DNA of 64,000 nt from NCBI RefSeq assembly GCF_000234665.1, contig NC_018326.1:124001-188000 (forward strand), given 5' to 3'. Both the position numbers and the translations under genes were made by a program. The stretch is from Leishmania mexicana MHOM/GT/2001/U1103 (lineage: Eukaryota > Euglenozoa > Kinetoplastea > Trypanosomatida > Trypanosomatidae). Below, one piece after another: positions 21,685 to 31,546 of this stretch (its first letter is position 1; the number at the start of each line of letters is the position of its first letter). The notes beneath the pieces are model-generated. The model was not told the DNA's origin. It was given only the letters and a program-made list of their open reading frames with translations, and made no database searches.

Positions 21685-22509
21685 TTACATGGCGTACAAG
21701 AGGTCTACAAACGCCTCCAGAGAGAGGTGGGCATCTGCCTCTGCGGTGGTTGCCTTCGCAGCCAGAAGCTGGTGCAGCGCGCGTCCCTCCCATAGCTTGA
21801 GCCGTTGCGCATGAACGTTCCACGCGATGCGCCCCAGGTGTGCTGCATCAATCGGAAGCGTGTCGGGCGCCGGCTCGCCCGGTGAGACGGCAGCGAGGCA
21901 GAGGGCACGGTAGATCCCTTCCATGGAGCCATACAGGAAGGCAACCCGCGCGTCATTCGCGAGGGAGGGGTGATGCACGGGCCCCATGGCAACGGTGCTG
22001 CTCCCGGTGGCGTCAGTCGGGAGCGTGAAAGGTGCCGTGTTCGATGAAGGTCGTTTGCGAGCCGCAACAAGCCACGTCGATGCGTCCTCTTCACGGTCAC
22101 GGCTGTCTACCGTCGATGCCACTTCCGCCTGCGTCTCGCCGCCGCACAAGACGTCAATGATGGCGTGCACCTCGTTGAGCGTGGGTCCCAGGCCCATCGG
22201 GTCCAAGCAAGGATGACTTTGTTTCGCTGAAGCGGGCGCCGTCGAGCGCGGTGGGGGAGGCGCCCACGGTCGCCCCGTCACGCTCTCGTACGCCCTCTTC
22301 ACCCGCGGGACCGACAGATGATCGACGGTGGTGGGAGAGCCATGCTGTGATAAGCTCGAAAGGGATGGAAACACGCTACGGAGAAGCGGCCGGAGCTGCT
22401 CGATGGCGATGCGCCCATTCCCGTCCATGTCCCACGGACCGAAGAGCTCGGTGGCCTGCAGCTTTTTGGCTGAAAGCAGTGCATCGAGGAAGGAGGGTGC
22501 GTCTTTCAT
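21685..22509 (-). CDS. EF-hand-like protein, single degenerate Ca-binding loop
   Basis: A 274-residue protein with one recognisable EF-hand loop at residues 27-38, DMDGNGRIAIEQ. Loop positions 1, 3 and 5 are Asp, Asp and Asn and position 6 is Gly, as in calcium-binding loops. Position 12, normally Glu or Asp and bidentate, is Gln, so calcium binding may be weak. The loop is preceded by a helix with ALLSAKKLQATELFGPW. A proline-rich and low-complexity middle follows. A helical C-terminal third (LKLWEGRALHQLLAAKATTA, then HLSLEAFVDLLYAM) may form a second, diverged EF-like pair. The ATG at 22509 is the first in frame. No signal peptide is seen. Role unknown; a calmodulin-like or flagellar role would be guesswork. 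Confidence 0.7.
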   Translation of the reverse strand: MKDAPSFLDALLSAKKLQATELFGPWDMDGNGRIAIEQLRPLLRSVFPSLSSLSQHGSPTTVDHLSVPRVKRAYESVTGRPWAPPPPRSTAPASAKQSHPCLDPMGLGPTLNEVHAIIDVLCGGETQAEVASTVDSRDREEDASTWLVAARKRPSSNTAPFTLPTDATGSSTVAMGPVHHPSLANDARVAFLYGSMEGIYRALCLAAVSPGEPAPDTLPIDAAHLGRIAWNVHAQRLKLWEGRALHQLLAAKATTAEADAHLSLEAFVDLLYAM

Positions 22510-23627
22510 GAGAGTGCAGCGAGACTCGCCTTCACTACCGCTACTGAAAAGCACAGGGATGTATCACGTTGTGCTTATGGCACTAGCACGGGCGCGCTGG
22601 TGCCTTACGCGCGCGCGTTGTTGGATGTGTTCGTGTGCAGAGCCGTCTGACCTCTACCTGCTGCGTATCTGCGAATGGCCATGACACGCTCAAAATGAGC
22701 AGCGATGGGACCGTAGCGGTTGTATAGTGAAGGGAGGAAGGAAGGTTCAATGGAGAACGAGAGCGCGAGTGGCGCGGGGGGAGGGGTAGGGGGGAGGGGA
22801 GGCGGCGGCCACAACGCGAGGCCTTGTCATGGCTGGCAGCAGACTCCTACACCCGAAGTCTGCATTGTGCGGAATGCGCTCCAGCACCCAAGGCCACTGC
22901 CTTTTTCCTGTTGTTCATTCTGTGACGCCATGCACTTCGAGACGTACCCGCATCGCCCAACGTACCACCGCACCATAAGCGTGCGTGAGTCGGCAGACTC
23001 TCTGTTCGTCGGCCCAGTGGACACCCGCGAAGGCCTGAAACCCATGCATAAGGAAGCGTGCGTCTCCGCGGTCTCCGTCGCCTTCACTCGTTGTCGTTTC
23101 TCTCGTTAACACACAAAGCAAAACAAAACAAAAAATGCCGCGCCTCTGACCATCATCGACGCCTGCATCGACCGCACGTTCCCATGTCGACTGCGTTGCG
23201 GCCGTAGACAGCGACACGCGCACGCGCAGCACGCACCCGCGCCGGCACAGCGTCTCCATGGTGAGCCGACACGACGCGCACGCACGTCCCCCAACACGTG
23301 TGTCCATTAAACAGACATGCGTACAAAGAGACACGCCTTCACCTTTGCGCGCACTCTTGCCTGCCACCCAACACATCGGTGTGCCTCCGGCCTTTGGAAT
23401 CTGTCTTGGTGCGCATGCGTGTGCGGGCATGCCGCTCACCCCGCTCGCAGGACACAGTCCAAAATGGAGTTCCACGACGACGACACACACACACACGCCG
23501 GCGTAAGGCAACGGATGGTGCAGGCGCTCCGCCATTACCGCGCACACACGTCTGATTTCCTTTTCATTTTCTTCGGGCTGGCGAAGTCCTTCGCATGGAT
23601 GGGCTCCCGTTCGTCATGAAACCTGCA
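22510..23627. other. Intergenic, upstream of the EF-hand-like gene
   Basis: No supported gene. A purine-rich plus-strand stretch at 22725-22805 (GGAAGG, then GGGGGGAGGGG) is a strong pyrimidine tract on the transcribed strand and the likely splice-acceptor region. The rest is the nucleoporin-candidate 3' UTR. Confidence 0.6.
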
Positions 23628-26600
23628 CTAAGCCCTTTCGTGACTTGCCGTCCAAAGATACGCCAGCCACGAGGAGAGGAGTGAGAGCTCCTCAGCAGTC
23701 AGCAGCGTCTCAGTCACGCGGCGCAGCGTTTCGGCGTCCTGAAGCTTGGCGCATGCGACCATCACCTGGCCCAGCGCTGTCTGGCGCAAGCTTGCGTCCG
23801 TCTCTAACTCGCTAACACTGTTTGCGAAGATCTTCTTTAGGCGTGGTCCACCATCCTTGGCACGGCAGCGCCGCAGCACCTGCACCAGCAAGTCCTCGCT
23901 GGTTGGCTTCATCGTGTGGCTGGCAATCACGGCCGCCTGCACCCACGCCCCCACACAGTCTTCCATCTCCAACAGTCGCTGCACCGCCGCTTGTGGCCCG
24001 AGCGTGACGTTGTTGCACTCAGGTGCGAGGAACTCCTGCTGCGCCGCCACAATCGACTCTGACAGCTCCACATCGTTGAAGCGGCTCGACGGTGTCGCCC
24101 CGGTCGCCACCCATGCCAGGCGCGCCATCGCATTGCACCGGCTGCGGTGTCGAAGCTGGTCCTCCCCGTACCGGATGTAGGGTGGGCTGGCCTGTCCCTC
24201 AGCGGTTAGGGCGTCATAGCGACCTGGATCGGCGAGCCACAGCAAGTGCGGTGCTTGCGCTTCCAGGAAGCTGTTCCGCCGAGTGCGCGCGTCAGAACAG
24301 CCAGGCAGGACCGCCGGCAGACTCAGCAGCTCCCACTCACGGCGCTGCTCCCAGAGCGTTTGAAGCGCAGCGTCGAGGACAAGGGTGTTCTGCTGGCAGT
24401 AGCACTGGAGTCGCTCGTACTGCTCCGGGCAACTCACGGGGTCGTCCACCGGCGTGGAAAGCGCAAAAATCATGAGGACCGGCATTGCGTCGAAGCGCAG
24501 CGCCAGCGTCTCGCACACGCCCAGAACGCGGCGCCCGATTTCCGCGCAGCTGCGAGACGCGGTGGGGGCACCGTACGGGTAGCCGACCGGCCCAGTGAGG
24601 AACGGCTCGCGGAGGAGGGTGTTCGTCACGGCTGAGGTGACAAAACGGTTGTCTTGGTGAAGGCTGTTGGCCAGAGAAAAGTACAGCAGGTACGCGATAA
24701 CGTCCAGCATGTCACACTTTTGGTGCAGCGTGAGGGAGGCGAACGCGGCTCCGCTTGCCGCACGCGCTGCCCCGTCGCCGTCGCCGGTGCTGGCGTGGCC
24801 GCCACTGCTGTTATTAATGGCGCCTGACGCTACATCGCAGGCGTCTGCCAGAGTGTTCGAAAGCTGCATACACACCTGTGAGACGCACAGCGCAACACCG
24901 CTCACGGGATCGCTAGAGGCGGTCCACATGCACGCCAGGACGCTCTCCGGAATGTCGTACACCTTCCTCAGGTCCTCACGCAATTCTACAATGGTCTGCG
25001 CAACCACCACGTAGATGCAGCCCGCCGCATAGAACTCGGCGAACTTTTCTTCCAGAGGCAGCGAGACGGTCTGCCGCACCTCGGACATGTACACGGTAAC
25101 AAAGTGGAGCAGTCGCACGAGGTTCAACGGGTTCGCAAAGCAAATCTCAGCGGCTGTGAACCCTTCCACGCTGCCTTCGAGACGGGTGGAGACACCGCTC
25201 GGTGCCGCCTTCTGCTCCGCCCGGACGGCCTCCGCCACTGCAACAATGGCGCGCCGCATGATCTGCTGGCAACGCGCCATCTGCTCCCCGCTCTTCACCA
25301 GCCGCGGAGCCGCCGGTGCGCTCGACGCGTCGTTAACACTGCCCTGGGTGTTGTTATGACGAGAGGGACGGCGCTGCAGCAGGTACGCACCACCGCCGCT
25401 TGGCGGCGTCTCGAGCATGGCGCTGAAGGGAGGTAGAACCCGCTGTGTCACACCATCTTCGCTGGAGCCCAAAGAGTGATCCGCCTGCAGCCCGACATTC
25501 TGCATGCTGCGTAGCGCACACAAGGACACGAGCGCCTCTTGCACCGATAACAGCTGCGCCATAGTCGCATGCGAAAGCTGCATGCGCACCTGCTCGTGGC
25601 GCAGGACGGCCATAACGAAGGAGCGGTGCGCCTGCTGCTGGAACGTGAGCTGGCGCGTGACGCGCAGTACAATGTTCTCATCCTCAGCGTTTAGGTTTCG
25701 ACGGGCCCAGTTACCAGTGCCAGTGCCGCTCCCGTCGCGCCACTGGTGCTGCACGTCCGGCGAGGACGAGAGCGACTCACTCGCGTAAAGGATCGCACTG
25801 TCCAAGGAAAGCTTGGAGTCGGTGCGGACTGCATCGAGGATGCTCTTCAACTCTGCCTCGCCGGAGCTGTCGCCGTTGTACCCACGTCTGGGACCGTCGC
25901 TACCGGCAGCGTACGTCATGCGGCCCGCCAGGACGTCTCTCACAGTTAGGTGTGGACCGCGAGCGTCGAGGGTGACGAGGCTCCCGTCCTCCCGCAACAG
26001 CGATGCCACGGGCTGCTCAAGGTCGGCGAAGCAGACGGTGTCCTCGCTCGAGCATGGCTGCCGCACCCCAACCTGGTTGTTCACGCGCAGCACGTACGCC
26101 CCGACGCTAATGAGGACCTCGCGGTGGTCGTCACAAGAGAAGAGCTTGATGTGGTGGGGCGGCAGGCGCGCGGCGGCGCTGACGACGTCCGCGACGGCGT
26201 TCAGCACCACATAATTCACAACCTTTCCGAGTGAGGCATCCAGTGTCACAAGCCACAGCGCTGGGAGTGGGTGCGCCGAGCTGCTGTGAACGTAGTAGAG
26301 AACCAACACCTTGTCCTGGCTTTCCGTGCAGGAAAAGACCTGACCTCTGCGCCCCAGCGACGCTGGGAGCGACGTAGCCCACTTGATAGAAATGCGTGGC
26401 CGCGGTCCTGCCCCTGCCACCGCCGGTGGCACCGGGCCGAAATCGAGCAGGAAGACCTCACCTGAAGCGCTGATCGCCACTACCTGATCAGGGTAGTGGC
26501 AGCGCAGCTGCACGTGTGTAAAGGCAAGTGGGCTCTCACGACGCCGGCCGTTGCCAGCGGCCGAAAGTGGCCACACAGGCGACGCACTTGCGGGACTGCC

Positions 26601-27473
26601 AGTGTCTGCCCGGTCATCCTCTCGATCGCCGCTCGGGCTGTTACCGCCGGTGACCAAGCACTTGAGTGAGTTCCACAACCAGCTCGAAGTGTTTGGAGAA
26701 GCGACAGGGCGCCCTGTGCCCGAGTGCTCGTTCGACAGCCGCCGCTGACTCTCATTCTCTGCACAATCAGTAAGCAGGGTGTCCGCGCGCGTCTCCGCGT
26801 CGCCGCCGCTGCTGCGTGGGGGCAGGTTGTTGTGCCCTCCGCGCGCCCACCGAAAGGACGCCGGGTCGCGCCGATCGAACTTCAGTGTCGTGTGGGCGCC
26901 GTCGTACTTGAGATCCACGACAAGCACCCCAGCCGTCGTCCCCAGCACCGTCACAATCACCGCTTCTGCATTGACCCAGCGCCGCGAGCAGACAAAACTC
27001 GACGCTGTCATGCCAGCGTCGTCGTCGTCAATCATCTGAACCTCGATGCTGTGGTCTAGACTAGAGATGGCACCGCGCTCGCTGCAAAACGCAAGCGACT
27101 CCTCCTCGCCACCCATCTCACTCACAAACAGCGGCAGTCCCTCCTTGGCGGCTGCAAAGTACGGTATCTCTGCAAGCCGTGGCGCCGCCGCCTGCCACCC
27201 TGGCCCGCTCACGTTCCAGAGACGCAGCAGCTTCGTGTTTTCGTCCACCAGCCAGCACATGTGCGTGCCGGCACCGGAGAGAAATCTCGAAGCCGGCATC
27301 CTGCATCCACTCGTGGCATCGAAGAGCACCGCGCCATCGAGAGAGGTCGGCGATGCCTCGGGGAGTCCGCTGTCCGCCTCGGTTGCGCGCTTGTAGAAGT
27401 ACGGCGCGGTTGGGCTGCTCGTCATCGTCAGCCGCTGCGTCCGTGGCACCTTTGTGGGTGGCGCGAAGAACAT
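23628..27473 (-). CDS. Nup133-type nucleoporin candidate (TbNup132-like)
   Basis: A 1281-residue protein whose layout fits a scaffold nucleoporin of the Nup133 class. The N-terminal half (about 30-450) is beta-rich, with short repeated hydrophobic strands such as AVIVTVLGTTAGVLVVDLKY and VVAISASGEVFLLDFG, as in a seven-blade propeller. The C-terminal half is a run of helices with no membrane segment (alpha-solenoid). The length is close to Nup133 (about 1150). Gene order supports the call: from memory, T. brucei NUP132 lies near RPS15 on chromosome 7. Sequence identity to Nup133 is not obvious by eye, so a different propeller-solenoid protein (for example Nup155-like) remains possible. The ATG at 27473 is chosen because upstream residues are Cys/Pro/Arg-rich repeat-like sequence and a pyrimidine tract ends shortly before it. 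The stop is TAG. Confidence 0.6.
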   Translation of the reverse strand: MFFAPPTKVPRTQRLTMTSSPTAPYFYKRATEADSGLPEASPTSLDGAVLFDATSGCRMPASRFLSGAGTHMCWLVDENTKLLRLWNVSGPGWQAAAPRLAEIPYFAAAKEGLPLFVSEMGGEEESLAFCSERGAISSLDHSIEVQMIDDDDAGMTASSFVCSRRWVNAEAVIVTVLGTTAGVLVVDLKYDGAHTTLKFDRRDPASFRWARGGHNNLPPRSSGGDAETRADTLLTDCAENESQRRLSNEHSGTGRPVASPNTSSWLWNSLKCLVTGGNSPSGDREDDRADTGSPASASPVWPLSAAGNGRRRESPLAFTHVQLRCHYPDQVVAISASGEVFLLDFGPVPPAVAGAGPRPRISIKWATSLPASLGRRGQVFSCTESQDKVLVLYYVHSSSAHPLPALWLVTLDASLGKVVNYVVLNAVADVVSAAARLPPHHIKLFSCDDHREVLISVGAYVLRVNNQVGVRQPCSSEDTVCFADLEQPVASLLREDGSLVTLDARGPHLTVRDVLAGRMTYAAGSDGPRRGYNGDSSGEAELKSILDAVRTDSKLSLDSAILYASESLSSSPDVQHQWRDGSGTGTGNWARRNLNAEDENIVLRVTRQLTFQQQAHRSFVMAVLRHEQVRMQLSHATMAQLLSVQEALVSLCALRSMQNVGLQADHSLGSSEDGVTQRVLPPFSAMLETPPSGGGAYLLQRRPSRHNNTQGSVNDASSAPAAPRLVKSGEQMARCQQIMRRAIVAVAEAVRAEQKAAPSGVSTRLEGSVEGFTAAEICFANPLNLVRLLHFVTVYMSEVRQTVSLPLEEKFAEFYAAGCIYVVVAQTIVELREDLRKVYDIPESVLACMWTASSDPVSGVALCVSQVCMQLSNTLADACDVASGAINNSSGGHASTGDGDGAARAASGAAFASLTLHQKCDMLDVIAYLLYFSLANSLHQDNRFVTSAVTNTLLREPFLTGPVGYPYGAPTASRSCAEIGRRVLGVCETLALRFDAMPVLMIFALSTPVDDPVSCPEQYERLQCYCQQNTLVLDAALQTLWEQRREWELLSLPAVLPGCSDARTRRNSFLEAQAPHLLWLADPGRYDALTAEGQASPPYIRYGEDQLRHRSRCNAMARLAWVATGATPSSRFNDVELSESIVAAQQEFLAPECNNVTLGPQAAVQRLLEMEDCVGAWVQAAVIASHTMKPTSEDLLVQVLRRCRAKDGGPRLKKIFANSVSELETDASLRQTALGQVMVACAKLQDAETLRRVTETLLTAEELSLLSSWLAYLWTASHERA

Positions 27474-28480
27474 CTTTGTGTTCCGTTGCTGCCGTTTCGG
27501 AGGACCACACAGCGGAGGAGGGCAGACGAGCAACGACTGGAAACGCCGACGCACATAAAAAGAGCTGCAGCATGCACGACGCCCGCGACACGCGAGGGCG
27601 AGCGAGCAACTCGACGACCGTCGAGGAGAGGCGAGGACAGGAGGGCGACAGAGAGAGACAGGAGAGGTGCGCAGCGGTGGAAGAGAGCCAAGGGGAAGGG
27701 AAGAGCCCCACGCCAGCCTATGGGCGAGAATGCTCAGCGCGCGCACCGATCAGAGAGAGAGGGATCGAGGGACGGCATAATGGCGTCTTGTTCGGTCACT
27801 GATACTTGCTGTTGTTGTTGTTTTTTCCGTCTTGCGCGGCACATGTCCAGCGCTCCTCTGAAGTGTAAGAGCGACTGGGATCGCGTAGAGGAGGGAGGAG
27901 AGTCACCGGGACACACACGAGAGAGGGAGGGGGCAAGGGAGTAGCGCACCACGCACAGGTCAACGAGAGACGAGGTGCGGTGAGGGAACGCGCCATCGGC
28001 CATCCCCCCTCCTCTTACACACACACGCACAGAGACAACAACACAACAACACAAAACGCCACGACGGGGCCAGCAACGAGTTGCCGAGAGACGACACCTT
28101 ATCCATCGAGAGAGAAGCGGGAGATGACGGGGGAAGAGGAGGAGAGGAGGAGAGGAGGGGTGGGGGAGGTCAACACCGGAGTTAAGGAGCCGGCCTGCGC
28201 GCATCAACATACATGCAAGCGCTCACCGGACACAGATGCAGCCCTCGCTTACCGCGCCACAGAGATCCTCCTTTCCGTGCATAGAGGAGAAGGCGAGGCA
28301 AGCTTGTCGTCGACATATACAGCCGCACAACTCAGCACCCTCCCCCCCCCCAAAAAAACAGAAAGCCGGTAAACGGGAAAAAAACCCTCTCACCGTGTGA
28401 AGCTGCGCCAACCAACGGCGTGCACGCGCCCGCAGAGGGATGCCCAACGTGCGTAGCTGCACGTGCGCTAGCCAAGGCCC
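27474..28480. other. Intergenic, upstream of the nucleoporin candidate
   Basis: No supported gene. The plus strand is purine-rich at about 27600-27700, 27740-27775 and 28125-28170. These are pyrimidine tracts on the transcribed strand, with plausible AG acceptors between 27474 and 27560. The part near 28480 is the DNA primase 3' UTR. Confidence 0.6.
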
Positions 28481-29836
28481 TCACGAGGAGCTCTCGTGCT
28501 CGTCTGTGCGCATGTCCTTCAGCATGCGCTCTAGCGGCCGCGTCCAGCGCACATCCAGGCTGCGGCTCAGTAGAATTTCCTGCAGCTTCGGCGCGTCCTC
28601 TGTTGGGTTGAACCCATCCACCTCTTCCCACTCGAGTGGGCAGCACAAGGAGGCCGTGCCGGGATGCACGCAAAACGGAAGCTTCAGCAGGTGATCACGC
28701 CGCGTACTTACGTGCTCGTCCAGGCGCGGATACATGAGAAGAAGCTGCACGGCGTGCAAAATATCGGTGGCCTCCTGTTCCGAGCCGAGGGCGTGCAGGT
28801 ACGTTGGCCAGTCCAGCACGTTGCCTTGCTGGAAGTGCACGTGCTGCTGGAACCGGTTCAAGGTGTCGCGACGGCCGAGCTTCAGGACAGCCGATGTAGC
28901 GTCATGCACGATATAAGCAGCCTTGGGATGATGCTGAATGTTATTGGGGTTGTCGCTCGAGGACGCTACGAAAAGCGCAGTGAAGGCGCGGTCGAGCTGT
29001 GTGCGCAACACGTGGCGGATTGTTGGGTGGATGAGGCGGTGGTTCGCCAGGTCCGCCACAACGGTGCTGCGGAGTGTCTTGGGTGCCACGACGGTCAAGT
29101 ACCCGACCAGCGCCGCTCGCTCATCGTTTGTCATGAGCCTGGCACGCCGGTCACACACCCACAAGTGAATACCGCGGCGACCCGAGAACACGGGCAGGAT
29201 GTACTTGAAGCCAAAGTCGTCGCGCAGCACCGTGTGCAGCACGTGCGCCGCGCACGACATCCACGCCCAGCAGTAGGAACAGATGTTCTTGCCGGAGCAA
29301 CAGGACCGCACATTGTCGTAGTCTGACATGTCGATGTCGAACACGAGCTCCCGCTCCACCGGAAAGACGTTCGCGAGCCCTTGCTTCTGGTTTGGCCGAA
29401 TGTTGTACACGGCCCCAACGTCGATTTTCTCTGGAAAACAGCGCACCAGCTCGGCGCGCAGCTCCTCGGCACTTCTGTAGCTCCGGAAACGGGTGAAGAT
29501 CTCGCCCATGAGGGTGAAGCAGAACTCGCGGCGCGCAAGATAGCCCTCCGCGGCAGCAGCCCCCTTCCCATCCAGCCACTCCTTGTCCTCATCGTCGGCG
29601 CCTGAGGCAGCTCCCATTGCATCGCATGGCTCCGCCTTTATGCCGAGCGCATGGCGTGCCCCGTCCTTACTGTCCTCTCCGGACACCGCCGTCGGCTCAC
29701 CTTTCACCGCAGCCACGGAGGAGCCCGCAGAACGACGTGGCTGGCTGACCCGGTACGATAACCATTGGGTGATGAGCTCTACGGGATACACGTGCGCATA
29801 AAACTCGCGCAGCGAGTTTTCATTGATGACCTGCAT
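28481..29836 (-). CDS. PRI1: DNA primase small (catalytic) subunit
   Basis: A 451-residue archaeal/eukaryotic-type primase small subunit, which makes the RNA part of the RNA-DNA primer in the pol alpha-primase complex in the nucleus. The metal-binding catalytic triplet is visible in ELVFDIDMSDYD at residues 163-174 (D167 and D169, with D172/D174). A Cys cluster lies directly after it (C179, C180, C186, C189), matching the zinc site of PRI1. The nucleotide-binding SGRRGIH motif is at 218-224, followed by WVCD. The N-terminal FYAHVYPVELI block and the late WTRPLERML segment also fit. Residues about 33-95 are an extra low-complexity acidic insert not typical of the family. The ATG at 29836 is chosen because upstream codons give a repeat-like Cys/Val stretch. 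Confidence 0.95.
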   Translation of the reverse strand: MQVINENSLREFYAHVYPVELITQWLSYRVSQPRRSAGSSVAAVKGEPTAVSGEDSKDGARHALGIKAEPCDAMGAASGADDEDKEWLDGKGAAAAEGYLARREFCFTLMGEIFTRFRSYRSAEELRAELVRCFPEKIDVGAVYNIRPNQKQGLANVFPVERELVFDIDMSDYDNVRSCCSGKNICSYCWAWMSCAAHVLHTVLRDDFGFKYILPVFSGRRGIHLWVCDRRARLMTNDERAALVGYLTVVAPKTLRSTVVADLANHRLIHPTIRHVLRTQLDRAFTALFVASSSDNPNNIQHHPKAAYIVHDATSAVLKLGRRDTLNRFQQHVHFQQGNVLDWPTYLHALGSEQEATDILHAVQLLLMYPRLDEHVSTRRDHLLKLPFCVHPGTASLCCPLEWEEVDGFNPTEDAPKLQEILLSRSLDVRWTRPLERMLKDMRTDEHESSS

Positions 29837-31546
29837 GGCGGCAGCGAAAGGAGAGCGCCTGCACACCCACCCGCACACACACACACGAACGCCCGAGATG
29901 CACACACACGCGCACAGACAGAGACACGCGCACGAACAACAAAAAAAATAGGAAAGGGAGGTAAGAGCACGGTAAGCAGGCCGATGGCGGTGGTGATGGC
30001 TGTGATTGACGGCAAGATGCCTTCTACGCGTGTGAGCCTGTATATGTATGTGTTTCTATGTACGTATCTGTGTCCACTACGTAGTCTATGCTTGGCCTGT
30101 GGGGTGATCCTGCGAGCAAGCAAGCTCGCTGAGCTGAGTCCAAAAAGAGTCGGGGCCCCACACTTGCGAGCGCATGTGACACGCAGCGAAGCCACCGACA
30201 ACGAATGTTCGTCGCCGAGCGCGCCGCAGCCTTCTTGTTGATATCTTTGCACGTCCGTCGACCCCTGTATGCCGTCGGTTGCGTTTTCTGTCGCTCGCGC
30301 TGTGTTGCCGGCCGCGTGTTTTTTTCCTTTTCGGTTTGAGGTTTGCAACTCCACGTTGCGGATCTGAGAGGCCCCCACTGTCGTGCGCGCGCGCAGATCG
30401 CCGCGAGTCCTCGCAACAGGCAAGGGCCACCAAACAGAAACACGCATGCACGCGCGCAACGCAGTCGAGCCCATGTGGCGGAGTCCCCCACCCACCCCAC
30501 CCCCCGCCGAAAGCATTCGTCAGTGGAAAAAAAAGATAGAAAGGATGGAAAAGTGCAGACAAGTGATAGAATCTGCGCACACTCTCATACGCACTGACGG
30601 GCCTCGGTGCTGGTGATGTGCTCTGCCGAACTGAGCCGTCCCCCACCTTCCTCCCCGCCGGGGGGGGGGGGGGGCGTACATGATTGGAGCCGGCACACAT
30701 GCATAATATGCCGGCGAAGGCAAAACCAAGGAGGAGGGCAAGGAAGCACGGGAGTCCGTCCCCCTGCAGCAGCGGCACATGTGTGTCTCGGTCTCTGTTG
30801 GCGTCTGTGTTTCTTCCATGCAAATGTCCATCAAGTACCGCGGAAGTCACGATGGGGGGACGGCGGAGGGATACGCGCGAGGGACCGTAACCAGCTCCAC
30901 ATAAGCTGACAAGACAACAACTCCCTCCCTCTCTTACCACCATCACCAGCACCACACATCAAAATACTAAAGGGATGCGACGACTCGGCGTAGCCCCCTC
31001 CCCCAGCCCTCTCTCCCCTCTCCCTCCCACCACACACATACACACGACTCGGCAAGGCGCACCACAAACAGCAGCAGGCGCGAGAGAAAACAAAAGGGGA
31101 GGAGGAGGACAGCGAGCTCGAGAGCGAGAGTGAACGCAGCGCAGAGGTGCTCTCCGCATGCGCGAGCGTCGCGCTGTCCATTCGCGGTGGACACGACGGG
31201 CGTACACACAGAGGGGGTAAGAAAAGGAGCAGAGAAAGAAAGTAACGTACATCGGTGTCACGGCAGAGGCCAAGTTCTTCAAGGAGGACAAGAGATGCGC
31301 AGCGGTAAAGTGAGCGCGCCGCCCCCCCCCCCCCACACACACACACTCCTCTCCGAGGGAGGAGACGCGAGGCAAGGACCATGGGAGGCGCCCAGACACG
31401 GACGCGCACATCCTCTTTCGGTGTGCAGATCTGCGCGTGCCGGCTAGCGTGGTGAAGAGTGACGCAAAAGAAAAAGGGACGGTGAGCAGCACGCGTGCCC
31501 CCGCCCCTCAACGCCGGCCCGCTCCCTCGTCCTTCCGCCGCGCCCG
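29837..31546. other. Intergenic, upstream of the primase gene
   Basis: No supported gene. It holds CA runs near 29876-29905 and C/T-rich DNA at about 30910-31040. A 15-nt G run lies at 30660-30674 and a C run at about 31321-31333. The stretch nearest 31546 is the 3' UTR of the cyclic-nucleotide-binding-domain gene. Confidence 0.6.
30660..30674. repeat. Poly-G tract (15 G)
   Basis: A pure run of 15 G on the plus strand, flanked by CCGCC and CGTAC. It would be a C run in the transcript. Confidence 0.85.
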
